Positions 8,073 to 16,200 of a stretch of DNA of 64,000 nucleotides are shown here, piece after piece. The DNA lies in the NCBI GenBank assembly GCA_025934695.1, contig JAICWS010000006.1:124001-188000 (forward strand), written 5' to 3'. The DNA is from Alphaproteobacteria bacterium. Its GTDB lineage: Bacteria; Pseudomonadota; Alphaproteobacteria; Micavibrionales; UBA2020. The translations under genes were made by a program, and so were the position numbers. The notes beneath the pieces were generated by a model. It had not been told where the DNA came from and ran no database searches. It saw only the letters and a program-made list of their open reading frames with translations. Position 1 is the stretch's first letter; every line of letters starts with the position of its first letter.

Positions 8073-9323
8073 ATGATCAAGACGTCATGGGACAGCACCA
8101 GCACTGCCTTTCGCCAGTTCGTGAGCGGGAAGCAGGCGCCGGTCATCATGCAGGTTCTGCCCAGCCTGAATTCGGGCGGGGTGGAGCAGGGCGTCATCGA
8201 TATCAACGCCGCCATCGTCAAGGCGGGCGGGCGCTCCATCGTCGTCTCGAACGGCGGCGCGCGCGTCCATGAAATCGTCAAGGCCGGCGGCGTGCATATC
8301 CAGGCGCCCGTGCATTCCAAGAACCCGCTGACCATCGCGGCCAATATCCGCCGCCTGCGCAAGATGATCCGCGACTATAACGTCGATGTCGTCCATGCCT
8401 GTTCCCGGGCGCCTGCCTGGAGCGCGGCACGCGCCGTGCAAGGCACCTCGGCCCGCTTCGTCACCAGCTGCCATGGCGCTTATGCCCTCGGCGGTTCGCT
8501 GAAAAAACTATATAACTCGTCGATTACGAAGGGCGAACGCGTCATCGCCGTCTCGCATTTCCTGGCCGATTACCTCGAGCAGAATTACGGCACCGATCCG
8601 CATATCGTCCGCGTCATCCATCGCGGCGTGGCAGTCGAGAAATTCCATCCCAATTCCGTGACGCCCGAGCGGCTGATCCGCCTGTCCGGCGAAATGCGTA
8701 TCCCGGACGGCGCTTCGGTCATCCTGATGCCCGCGCGCCTCTCCCGCATCAAGGGCCATATGTTTTTGCTCGACGCCATCGAGAAGCTGGGCCGCAAGGA
8801 CGTGTTCTGCCTGTTCCTGGGCTCGGACAAGCACGAAGGCTACCGCCGCGAGCTCGACAGCTATATCGCTTCGAAGGAACTGGGGCCGCAGGTGCGCATC
8901 GTCCCTGCCTGTGATGACATGCCGGCCGCCTACATGATGGCGACCGTCGTCGTCTCGCCCTCGCTGGTGCCTGAAGGTTTCGGACGGGTTCCGATCGAGG
9001 CACAGGCCATGGGCCGCCCCTGCATCGCGACCGATCACGGCGGCATGCGCGAAACCATCGTGCGCGACGAAACCGGCTGGCTGGTTGAACCCGGCAACGT
9101 GGCCGAATTGGCCGCCGCGCTCGACGAGGCCCTCAACCTCGACGCCCGCAACCGCGCCGCCCTTGCGACCCGCGCCATGAGCCATGTCGCCGCCCATTTC
9201 ACGAACGAGCAGATGTGCCAGGGCACGCTCGACGTCTATGCCGAAGTGATGCACAATGCGGGCGCGCGCCGACCGTCGAACGACGCGCGCGAGAAGCGCG
9301 CGGCCAAGGTCGCCGCCGAGTAA
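8073..9323 (+). CDS. Glycosyltransferase family 4
   Basis: A 416-aa GT-B fold transferase, probably moving a sugar from a nucleotide-sugar donor onto an envelope glycan or lipid A core. The N-terminal acceptor domain starts with LPSLNSGGVEQG. The C-terminal donor domain has the GT4 signature: ARLSRIKG, then PEGFGRVPIEAQAMG, where the two glutamates are the usual EX7E pair, and later TGWLVEPG. A TTG eight codons upstream keeps the frame open, but ATG at 8073 has GAGG a few bases before it. It overlaps the next gene by one base (TAATG), so the two transferases are translationally coupled. Confidence 0.88.
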   Translation: MIKTSWDSTSTAFRQFVSGKQAPVIMQVLPSLNSGGVEQGVIDINAAIVKAGGRSIVVSNGGARVHEIVKAGGVHIQAPVHSKNPLTIAANIRRLRKMIRDYNVDVVHACSRAPAWSAARAVQGTSARFVTSCHGAYALGGSLKKLYNSSITKGERVIAVSHFLADYLEQNYGTDPHIVRVIHRGVAVEKFHPNSVTPERLIRLSGEMRIPDGASVILMPARLSRIKGHMFLLDAIEKLGRKDVFCLFLGSDKHEGYRRELDSYIASKELGPQVRIVPACDDMPAAYMMATVVVSPSLVPEGFGRVPIEAQAMGRPCIATDHGGMRETIVRDETGWLVEPGNVAELAAALDEALNLDARNRAALATRAMSHVAAHFTNEQMCQGTLDVYAEVMHNAGARRPSNDAREKRAAKVAAE

Positions 9324-10258
9324 TGGCGGAGAGAATCCTCGTCATCAAGCTTTCCGCACTGGGCGATGTCATCATCGCGCTGGGGGCGATGGAGGCGATC
9401 CGCAAGGCGCACCCGGATGCGCATATCACGCTGCTCACGACCAAGCCTTTTGTCGATATCGCGCAGCGCAGCCGCTATTTCAATGCGGTCGAAACCGACG
9501 CGCGTGCGCCTTTCTATGATATTCTGGCCTGGTTGCGCCTGTACCGTTTCCTGAACGGCGGGAATTTCAGCCGCGTTTATGATCTCCAGATGAACGACCG
9601 CACCGGTGCTTACTTTTGCCTGCTGCGCAAAAAGCCGGAATGGTCGGGCACGGCCAAGGGCGCTTCGCATTACCATGCGAAGGCCGATCTTCTCAAACTG
9701 CATGCGTTCGAGCGCCACAAACTCATGCTGGCCGATTTCGGCATCAGCGTCGGCATGCCGGACCTGTCGTGGATGGCCTCCGATGTCAGCCTGCTCGGCC
9801 TCAAGAAACCGTATGTGCTGCTCATTCCTGGTTCTGCGCCCCAGCACCCGCGGAAACGCTGGCCGGCGCTGAAGTACGGTGCGCTGGGACTGAAGCTGCA
9901 GCGCGAAGGCTACGAGGTCGCCCTGCTCGGCACCTCGGCGGAACATGAGGCCATTGCGCGCATCATGAAATCCTGCCCCGGCGCGCATGACCTTTCGGGG
10001 CGCACCTCGCTCTACGATATCGCGACGCTCGCGCGCGGCGCTGCGAGCGCGGTCGGCAACGACACGGGCCCCACGCATCTCATCGCCATGTCGGGCTGTC
10101 CGACGGTCGCGTTGTTTTCCGCCGATACGGATCCGGCGAAATCGGCGCCGGTTGGCGCTGCCGTCACGGTTATTCAGTCGGACCCTATCGACGATATTTC
10201 GCTCGACGATGTCATGAAAAATTTCCGCCCGCGCAAAACCGACGGGGCGGCTGCATGA
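9323..10258 (+). CDS. Glycosyltransferase family 9 (heptosyltransferase-like)
   Basis: A 311-aa protein of the ADP-heptose:LPS heptosyltransferase family. It opens with ILVIKLSALGDVI, the typical GT9 start, and has LIPGSAP near the middle and AVGNDTGPTHL in the donor site. The family builds the lipopolysaccharide core at the cytoplasmic face of the inner membrane. The exact sugar and acceptor cannot be read. Start and stop overlap both neighbours (TAATG before, ATGA after), placing it in one operon with the GT4 gene and the TusA-like gene. Confidence 0.88.
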   Translation: MAERILVIKLSALGDVIIALGAMEAIRKAHPDAHITLLTTKPFVDIAQRSRYFNAVETDARAPFYDILAWLRLYRFLNGGNFSRVYDLQMNDRTGAYFCLLRKKPEWSGTAKGASHYHAKADLLKLHAFERHKLMLADFGISVGMPDLSWMASDVSLLGLKKPYVLLIPGSAPQHPRKRWPALKYGALGLKLQREGYEVALLGTSAEHEAIARIMKSCPGAHDLSGRTSLYDIATLARGAASAVGNDTGPTHLIAMSGCPTVALFSADTDPAKSAPVGAAVTVIQSDPIDDISLDDVMKNFRPRKTDGAAA

Positions 10259-10488
10259 GCGCGCAGCACCGCCTCGACGCGCGCGGCCTTATCTGCCCGC
10301 TCCCGGTTCTCAAGGCGCGCAAGATTTTGCTAAATCTTGCGCCGGGCGATGTGCTGACGGTCAGCGTCACCGACGCCCATGCGCCGAAGGATTTCGCGCT
10401 CTTCTGCGCGGAGTCGGGGCACATCCTCAAGTCCGTCGAGTCGAAGGGCGAAGCGACCGACGTCACCGTCGAGCGCGGCCAGAAGTAA
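10255..10488 (+). CDS. TusA/SirA-family sulfur carrier
   Basis: A 77-aa protein with the family signature LDARGLICPLPVLKAR. The CPxP motif (Cys14) is the persulfide-carrying cysteine in TusA. Members hand sulfur to tRNA thiolation, molybdenum cofactor or other pathways; which one applies here is unknown. It overlaps the GT9 gene by ATGA. The link to glycosyltransferases is probably only positional. Confidence 0.88.
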   Translation: MSAQHRLDARGLICPLPVLKARKILLNLAPGDVLTVSVTDAHAPKDFALFCAESGHILKSVESKGEATDVTVERGQK

Positions 10489-10560
10489 ATCCAGCCGCGC
10501 CAGTACCTTAACAATCCCGTTTTCCGAAAGGGGTTGCAATGGTGTTTCACATAAGCTAGA

Positions 10561-10599
10561 ACCTCCGCTTACTTTGCGACCGTGTAACGAAAAGGAGGT
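10561..10599 (+). promoter_or_regulatory. Possible hairpin hiding the hss ribosome-binding site
   Basis: ACCTCC at 10561-10566 is an exact complement of GGAGGT at 10594-10599, which is the ribosome-binding site of the next gene (ATG at 10612). Folding would mask the site. The spacer is 27 bases. No known riboswitch was recognised. Confidence 0.25.
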
Positions 10600-10611
10600 C
10601 TCGCATAAATC

Positions 10612-12075
10612 ATGACAAAGCAGAAAAACCCGGATGTTCCGGAAGGCACTCTCGGCCGTATTGACGGCCCTATCGTGATGATTGGATTTGGCTCTATCGG
10701 CAGGGGAACCCTGCCCCTCATCGAGAGGCACCTGGACTTCGACCGGCGACGCCTTGTCGTGATCGACCCCGACGACTCCCACCGCCAGCTGCTCGACGCG
10801 CGCGGCATCCGCTACATCAAGGCGGAACTCACCAAGGATAATTACCGCGAAATTCTCACGCCGCTCCTGACCGAGGGCGAGGGGCGCGGCTTCTGCGTCA
10901 ACCTGTCCGTCGATGTCTCTTCGCTCGACGTGATGAAGCTCAGCCGCGAACTCGACTGCCACTACATCGACACCGTCGTCGAGCCGTGGAAAGGCTTTTA
11001 CTTCGATGAAAAGATGGAGACGTCCAAACGCTCGAATTACGCGCTGCGCGAAGAAGTGCTCGAGGAACGCCGCAACAATCCCGGCGGCGCGACTGCCGTG
11101 TCCTGCTGCGGTGCGAATCCCGGCATGGTCTCCTGGTTCGTCAAGCAGGCGCTCGTCGACCTCGCGAAAGACCTGAAGATCAAGCATGCCGAGCCGAAGA
11201 GCCGCGAGGACTGGGCCAGGCTGATGCAGAAGGTCGGCGTCAAGGGCATCCATATCGCCGAACGCGATACGCAGCGCGCGAAGAACCCGAAAGAAATGGG
11301 TACCTTCGTGAACACCTGGTCCGTCGAGGGCTTCGTCTCCGAAGGGCTGCAGCCGGCGGAACTCGGCTGGGGCACGCATGAAAAATGGCTACCCTCCAAC
11401 GCGAAGACGCATGACGCGGGCTGCCAGGCCGCGATCTACCTCATGCAACCGGGCGCGAACACCAGGTTGCATAGCTGGTGCCCGACGCCGGGGCCGCAGT
11501 ACGGTTTCCTCGTGACGCATAACGAGGCGATCTCGATTGCCGACTATTTCACCGTGGGTAAGGGCCAGAAGCCAGATTATCGCCCGACCTGCCATTACGC
11601 CTATCATCCGTCGAACGATGCGGTTTTGTCGCTGCATGAAATGTTCGGCGCGGCGGGCAAGGCGCAGCCCAGACACCATATCCTTGACGAAAAAGAAATC
11701 GCCGACGGCGTGGATGAGCTGGGCGTGCTGCTCTACGGCCATGCGAAGAACGCTTACTGGTATGGCTCGCAGCTCTCGATCGAAGAGACGCGGAAGCTTG
11801 CGCCCTATCAGAACGCGACGGCGCTGCAGGTCACCTCGGCCGTGCTGGCCGGCATGGTCTGGGCGCTCGAAAATCCGGACAAAGGCATCGTTGAAGCCGA
11901 TGAGATGGATTACAAGCGCTGCCTCGAGCTGCAAAAGCCGTATCTGGGACCTGTGAAGGGCTATTACACGGACTGGACGCCGCTCGACAATCGTCCCGGC
12001 ATGTTTCCTGAAGACCTCGACCGCGACGATCCCTGGCAGTTCAAGAATATCCTGTACCGGCAAGGGCCGAATTGA
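10612..12075 (+). CDS. hss: Homospermidine synthase
   Basis: A 487-aa NAD-dependent enzyme that makes sym-homospermidine from putrescine, the bacterial saccharopine-dehydrogenase-like type typical of Alphaproteobacteria. It opens with a Rossmann motif, IVMIGFGSIGRGTLPL, and later has CCGANPGMVSWFVKQA and the SWCPTPGPQYG segment. Length matches the family. AAAAGGAGGT lies ten bases before the ATG, a near-perfect ribosome-binding site. It is monocistronic, with REP-like palindromes after its stop. Confidence 0.93.
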   Translation: MTKQKNPDVPEGTLGRIDGPIVMIGFGSIGRGTLPLIERHLDFDRRRLVVIDPDDSHRQLLDARGIRYIKAELTKDNYREILTPLLTEGEGRGFCVNLSVDVSSLDVMKLSRELDCHYIDTVVEPWKGFYFDEKMETSKRSNYALREEVLEERRNNPGGATAVSCCGANPGMVSWFVKQALVDLAKDLKIKHAEPKSREDWARLMQKVGVKGIHIAERDTQRAKNPKEMGTFVNTWSVEGFVSEGLQPAELGWGTHEKWLPSNAKTHDAGCQAAIYLMQPGANTRLHSWCPTPGPQYGFLVTHNEAISIADYFTVGKGQKPDYRPTCHYAYHPSNDAVLSLHEMFGAAGKAQPRHHILDEKEIADGVDELGVLLYGHAKNAYWYGSQLSIEETRKLAPYQNATALQVTSAVLAGMVWALENPDKGIVEADEMDYKRCLELQKPYLGPVKGYYTDWTPLDNRPGMFPEDLDRDDPWQFKNILYRQGPN

Positions 12076-12086
12076 CAGCACTGGCT

Positions 12087-12157
12087 GTCATCTCCGCGAA
12101 AGCGGGGATCCCGGCGGCTCCTATAGTGCATGGGATTCCCGCTTGCGCGGGAATGAC
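12087..12157 (+). repeat. Paired REP-like palindromes
   Basis: Hairpins CTCCGCGAAAGCGGGG and TTCCCGCTTGCGCGGGAA in inverted orientation, bounded by GTCAT...ATGAC, between the convergent hss and metallopeptidase-like genes. The right arm is the same as in the copy at 7935-8000. Confidence 0.8.
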
Positions 12158-12166
12158 GTTCGTATG

Positions 12167-12994
12167 TCAGGCAGCTTTCGGCGGCGGTAAATCTTTCGCC
12201 TTCTTCGCTTCCGGCGGACGCTTGTCGAGGTCGCGGATGTAGAAGCCGTCACTCAACAGATCGCGCGCGCCGTCCTGCAGCAGGTAAGGCGCGGGCGACG
12301 CGGCGTGGAGCTTCTGCGGCCAGCCGGCGTCGAGCGGTGCTTCGGGCATTCCGTGATCCTTGAAGATCGCGCGGCCCGCCTGCAGGAAGGGGATCATGTG
12401 ATCGATAGTCGCTTTGTTGTAACCGGCAAGGCGCGCGGGATTGTCAAACCAGGCGTCGAAAGCAGCGCGTTTTGCGCGGCCGTCGTCGAGTGATGATGGA
12501 TCTTCGCCGACAATTTTTTCAAAGGCATTGCAGATGTCCTGGTATCCGACGCGGCCCGCTTCCTGCCACGGCCCATCGTCGCCCGCGCGCTTGAGTTTCC
12601 AGGTGACCAGCGTACATGCCGCCTGCGCGTCCGCTTCCGAGGCGCGGTAGAATAAAATATATTGTTCAGGCGTCAGGATGCGGTCGGGATTGCCGACGCC
12701 TGACAGGTGCTGACGCAGATGCTGGCTTTCGTGGATGATTGCCTGCAGCATATTGTCGTCCGGCAAATCCTTTTTCAGGATAATGACCGGGTCTTTATAG
12801 GAATAGACGCCGTCCTTCACATCAATGATCGTCAGCGTCGAGGCGGCCCAGTTGATGGGATCGTCCTGGAGTTCGATTTTGACGCCGCTGTTTTTCAGGA
12901 AATCCACGACCTCCCGGCCTTCCGGCGCTTTTGACAGCCGGGCCAGTATTCCCGCAATGCGGGCGCCTGAAGAGCCGTTGAACTCTTCCTGCAA
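12167..12994 (-). CDS. Putative zinc metallopeptidase (HESQH)
   Basis: A 275-aa protein not assigned to a named gene. The motif IIHESQHLRQH near residue 87 fits HExxH zinc proteases, and the surroundings resemble the DUF6782-type putative metallopeptidases (recalled, not searched). No signal peptide or membrane segment is evident. The C-terminus is Pro/Lys-rich. The start is uncertain: the frame opens at TTG 12994, six bases after an in-frame stop, with only a weak site. A short ATG peptide (MNSRKR then stop) lies just upstream in the same frame, so a lost or frameshifted N-terminus is possible. Confidence 0.55.
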   Translation of the reverse strand: MQEEFNGSSGARIAGILARLSKAPEGREVVDFLKNSGVKIELQDDPINWAASTLTIIDVKDGVYSYKDPVIILKKDLPDDNMLQAIIHESQHLRQHLSGVGNPDRILTPEQYILFYRASEADAQAACTLVTWKLKRAGDDGPWQEAGRVGYQDICNAFEKIVGEDPSSLDDGRAKRAAFDAWFDNPARLAGYNKATIDHMIPFLQAGRAIFKDHGMPEAPLDAGWPQKLHAASPAPYLLQDGARDLLSDGFYIRDLDKRPPEAKKAKDLPPPKAA

Positions 12995-13253
12995 GGGTTA
13001 GCGCTTTCTCGAATTCATGATGTGGAAATTCTATCACCTGCCGCGGGCAAGAAAAGCAGCTATTTGCCTAAGCACCTGTTAAGGTTACGGAAATGGACAA
13101 GCCGTGTGTAGCATTTATGCCATAGTGCTTCGAATTGATGATGCATTGCACAGAATTAATAATGAGATGAAAGCGTCCTAACCTCGCCTCCCGTAAGCTG
13201 GTATTTGATCAGTTCATCGAACTAATCAGTTTCATTCTTCAGGAGAAAACAAC

Positions 13254-13511
13254 ATGACTTCGATCAAAAAACTTCTGGCGGCCCTCGCGGTTACCGCTTT
13301 CCTCGCTACCTCGGCTGGCGCTTTCGCGGCTGACACCAACGCCATGAGCGACACTGCCAAGCCGGCTGCTGAAGCTTCGAAAGACGCTGCTGCCAAGCCC
13401 GCAAAAGCCAAGAAGATGCACAAAGCCAAAAAAGCTCACAAAAAAGCAAAAAAAGCCAAAAAAGAAGCAGCCCCGGCTCCTGAAGCCGCTGCTCCCGCAA
13501 CCAATCAGTAA
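13254..13511 (+). CDS. Small exported Lys/Ala-rich protein
   Basis: An 85-aa protein with a clear signal peptide (MTSIKKLLAALAV..., cleavage after GAFA). The mature part is low complexity: an Ala-rich start, a dense Lys/His/Ala block (residues about 43-66) and a Pro/Ala-rich end. AGGAGAAAACAAC precedes the ATG. The mature chain is very basic and probably disordered; it could bind anionic envelope polymers or nucleic acid. No function is known to me. A strong terminator follows. About 215 bases upstream are free of genes and must hold its promoter. Confidence 0.75.
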   Translation: MTSIKKLLAALAVTAFLATSAGAFAADTNAMSDTAKPAAEASKDAAAKPAKAKKMHKAKKAHKKAKKAKKEAAPAPEAAAPATNQ

Positions 13512-13539
13512 TCACTGATTGATTGAAAGCTTTCCTTGA

Positions 13540-13582
13540 GGGCCGGACCCCGAGCAAATCGGGTCCGGCCCTTAAGATTTTT
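13540..13582 (+). terminator. Rho-independent terminator
   Basis: An 11-bp perfect stem, GGGCCGGACCC pairing with GGGTCCGGCCC across a 10-base loop, followed by TTAAGATTTTT. It ends the Lys/Ala-rich gene. Confidence 0.88.
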
Positions 13583-13649
13583 GGGCGGTTTTGCACCCGC
13601 CGCCCTTTTGTGGCAGGATGGAAGCATCGAACCAAAGGGGGAAACCGCC

Positions 13650-13934
13650 ATGCTGAAGAGGACCTGCATCCTGCTGACGGCCGCGCTGCTCGGGTGGATG
13701 ATAACGGCGCCCGCGGTTTTCGCGAAGGGGCCTTCTTACGGTTACAACTATCAGGCTTACGGCGGCTCCATTCAGGGCAACGGCTGGTACGGTCCTCTGC
13801 GCATGGCCGGCAGCGTTCCCGTCACCTCCAACCGGAGATTGTACAATCCGCGCAACCGCCGCGGCTGGGGACAGCCGACGGCGTTCCAGCGGCGCTACAG
13901 CGGCGGCGCCAGCTATGCCGGGCTGAACCAGTAA
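13650..13934 (+). CDS. Small exported Gly/Tyr-rich protein
   Basis: A 94-aa protein with a signal peptide (CILLTAALLGWMITAPAVFA, cleavage near residue 25) and a mature part rich in Gly, Tyr, Asn and Arg (for example SYGYNYQAYGG and NPRNRRGWGQ). The frame is open upstream, but the ATG at 13650 has AAAGGGGGA before it and gives the signal peptide. It is unassigned. It lies in the same orientation as the previous small exported protein but beyond its terminator. Confidence 0.65.
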   Translation: MLKRTCILLTAALLGWMITAPAVFAKGPSYGYNYQAYGGSIQGNGWYGPLRMAGSVPVTSNRRLYNPRNRRGWGQPTAFQRRYSGGASYAGLNQ

Positions 13935-13941
13935 AACCCGC

Positions 13942-14706
13942 TTACGATTTTTTCGGCGCGCGCGAGAGCAGGAAGTCTCCGACGCACAGCGGCAGCGCGG
14001 CCATGAACCGCGCCAGCAGGTACATCTGCCAGGGAAAGGCGATGCGCGCGCGGTTGGACGCCAGCCCGCGGCGGATAAAGCGCGCCGCCTTTACCGGCGT
14101 GATCAGCCAGGGCATGGGGAATTTGTTGACGTCGGTGAGCGGCGTCTTCACAAAGCCCGGGAAAATCACCGACACGTCGACGCCGTCTCTTTTCAATAGC
14201 GGTCGCATCGCTTCGCCATAGGCACGCACGGCGACCTTGCTCGTCGAATAGGCGGGCGCGTTCGGCATGCCGCGGAAACCCGCCATCGAACTCATCAACG
14301 CGATCTGCCCGCGCTTGCGCGCGCTCATGCGCGGGATGAGCGGATTGACCGTATTGAAGGTGCCGTCCACGTTGACCGCCATGATCTCGCGCAACTGCGC
14401 GTCGGACTCGCCGCCCGCCTTGCCGGTGCCGCCCGAGATGCCGGCGTTGGCGATGACAAGGTCGATGGCATGCGAATCGTCCCAGGCCAGGATTTCTCTG
14501 GCGAGGGAATCGCGGTCGGTGACAGGTGTCAGGCTGGTCTTGACCGCAGCGCCCCTGGACGCGCAAGCTCTCGCAACCTCATCGGTGCGTATCTGGTCGC
14601 GCCCCGCGAGCAGCAGCGTGATGCCGGGCGCCGCATATTCCAGCGCCAGCGCATGGCCGATGCCGCTGGAGGCGCCGGTGATCAGGATTGCCTTGGGGTT
14701 TTTCAT
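13942..14706 (-). CDS. Short-chain dehydrogenase/reductase
   Basis: A 254-aa classical SDR. It has the TGASSGIG dinucleotide-binding motif near the N-terminus, an NAGISGG strand, and the catalytic YSTSK pair (Tyr then Lys four residues later). A C-terminal hydrophobic stretch (MYLLARFMAALPL) may touch the membrane. The substrate cannot be read; proteins of this shape often act on lipids or ketones. It is convergent with the Gly/Tyr-rich gene, with a 7-base gap. Confidence 0.88.
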   Translation of the reverse strand: MKNPKAILITGASSGIGHALALEYAAPGITLLLAGRDQIRTDEVARACASRGAAVKTSLTPVTDRDSLAREILAWDDSHAIDLVIANAGISGGTGKAGGESDAQLREIMAVNVDGTFNTVNPLIPRMSARKRGQIALMSSMAGFRGMPNAPAYSTSKVAVRAYGEAMRPLLKRDGVDVSVIFPGFVKTPLTDVNKFPMPWLITPVKAARFIRRGLASNRARIAFPWQMYLLARFMAALPLCVGDFLLSRAPKKS

Positions 14707-14792
14707 AGTCAGGATTTTCCAGCTTGTGCGCCATGCGGGGCCGCGTTATAAAGTCTCACCGATTCTAGCAAAGAAGTTAATGAATTAGAACA

Positions 14793-15470
14793 ATGATGCC
14801 GGCCAGAACCGTTCCTCCCGCAGCTGCCGATACGCTGCCCGCCCTGAAACGGCGGGGGGTTATGCTGGTGCTGGCCTCGCCCCCCGGCGGCGGCAAGACG
14901 ACGATCACCCGCGAGATCGCCAAACGCGACCCGGAAACCGTTATTTCCGTCTCTGCCACCACGCGCCAGCAGCGCCCCGGTGAAGTCGAAGGGCAGCATT
15001 ACTATTTCGTCTCGAAAGAGAAATTCGAGCTGATGATCAAGTCGGGCGATATGCTCGAACATGCGCTCGTCTACAACAGCCAGTTTTATGGCACGCCGCG
15101 CAAGCCGGTCGAAAAGGCGCTGTCCGAAGGCCGCGATGTGCTGTTCGACATCGACTGGCAGGGCAACCGTACCTTATCCGAAATGGCCCGGGACGACGTC
15201 GTCTCGGTCTTCCTGCTGCCGCCGACCTGGGATGAGCTCGCGCACCGCCTGCACAATCGCGCACGCGACAGCGAAGAGGAAATCATTCGCCGCCTCGGCA
15301 AGGCGCGCGATGAAATCGCGCATTACCGCGAATTCCAGTATATAATCGTGAATAACGACCTGGAAGAAAGCATCGCCAAGGTCCAAGCCATTCTCGAGGC
15401 CGAACGCCAGAAGCGCAACCGCCTCGTGGGCATCCAGGCCTTCGTCGATACGCTGAAGCCCGGCAACTAA
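14793..15470 (+). CDS. gmk: Guanylate kinase
   Basis: A 225-aa enzyme that phosphorylates GMP to GDP. The P-loop reads ASPPGGGKTT, a variant of the more common SGxGK(S/T) form. The GMP-binding region (SVSATTRQQRPGEVEG, then YYFVSKEKFE), the FDIDWQGNR strand and the RARDSEEEIIRR lid follow. A 20-residue N-terminal extension precedes the usual start, and the first two codons are both ATG with only a weak ribosome-binding site. It converges with the receiver gene 3 bases after its stop. Confidence 0.95.
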   Translation: MMPARTVPPAAADTLPALKRRGVMLVLASPPGGGKTTITREIAKRDPETVISVSATTRQQRPGEVEGQHYYFVSKEKFELMIKSGDMLEHALVYNSQFYGTPRKPVEKALSEGRDVLFDIDWQGNRTLSEMARDDVVSVFLLPPTWDELAHRLHNRARDSEEEIIRRLGKARDEIAHYREFQYIIVNNDLEESIAKVQAILEAERQKRNRLVGIQAFVDTLKPGN

Positions 15471-15473
15471 GGG

Positions 15474-15995
15474 CTATTTCTTTTCCGTGGAATTTTCGTC
15501 CGGCCAGCCGGAGCCCGTATCCATCACCTCATGCACGTCCTCCAGCTTCACCGGCTTGGTGATGTAGGCGTTGGCTTTGAGGTTATGGGCGGCCTGGACG
15601 ACTTCCTTCGAGGTGTCGCCCGTGACGATGATGATCGGGATATTGCCGGTCGCCGGGTGCAGCTTCATTTCGCTTAAGAGCTCGATGCCGGTCGTGCCGG
15701 GCAGGTAGACGTCCATCAACACCAGCGTTTCCGGGTGCCTGGCGCCTTCCTTGAAATAATCGTTCTCGATGAGATGTTTCTTGAGCTTGTCCGCCGTGGG
15801 GAAGGTCTGGATATGCTTTACATACGGCGACTTTTTCAGAGTCTTTGTGATTTCCATGCGGTCGTCGGCATTGTCTTCGACGACAAAGATCGTGTAGCGC
15901 GGCAGGTTTTCCCGCGGCGACAATGTATCGATCACCTCCGGAAGCATATCCGGCGGCATTTTCATTGTCTTAAGGTTTTCGTCTCCGGCTGGCAT
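15474..15995 (-). CDS. Single-domain response regulator (CheY-like)
   Basis: A 173-aa protein with one receiver domain from about residue 35 to 155: acidic pair in VVEDNADD, phospho-acceptor Asp in VLMDVYLPG, Thr in IIIVTGD and Lys in YITKPV. An extra N-terminal segment of about 30 residues is unassigned, and no output domain follows. It probably works by protein contact, as CheY or phosphorelay proteins do. GGGGAGAGGCA precedes the ATG. No kinase gene is near. The next 200 bases upstream hold no gene. Confidence 0.85.
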   Translation of the reverse strand: MPAGDENLKTMKMPPDMLPEVIDTLSPRENLPRYTIFVVEDNADDRMEITKTLKKSPYVKHIQTFPTADKLKKHLIENDYFKEGARHPETLVLMDVYLPGTTGIELLSEMKLHPATGNIPIIIVTGDTSKEVVQAAHNLKANAYITKPVKLEDVHEVMDTGSGWPDENSTEKK

Positions 15996-16200
15996 TGCCT
16001 CTCCCCGTCTTCCAAATCTGATGCGGCTATTGCCTAATCAAACTCGCCTCATATGACGGCGGTTCCGGTACTTCATTATTTTATTTTATCAATAAAACCT
16101 TAAGTTTTTGACTTGCGGACTTGCTTTCGCCTTCGTCCGATGTCCGAGAATCAGCACCGCCGCCGGATGCCGTGAAATGCCAGTGCCTTAAGGGGCAGCG

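Noticed and set aside
13254-13511. Lys/Ala-rich small protein as a histone H1-like nucleoid protein
   Set aside because: A clear signal peptide points to export, so a nucleoid role is unlikely.
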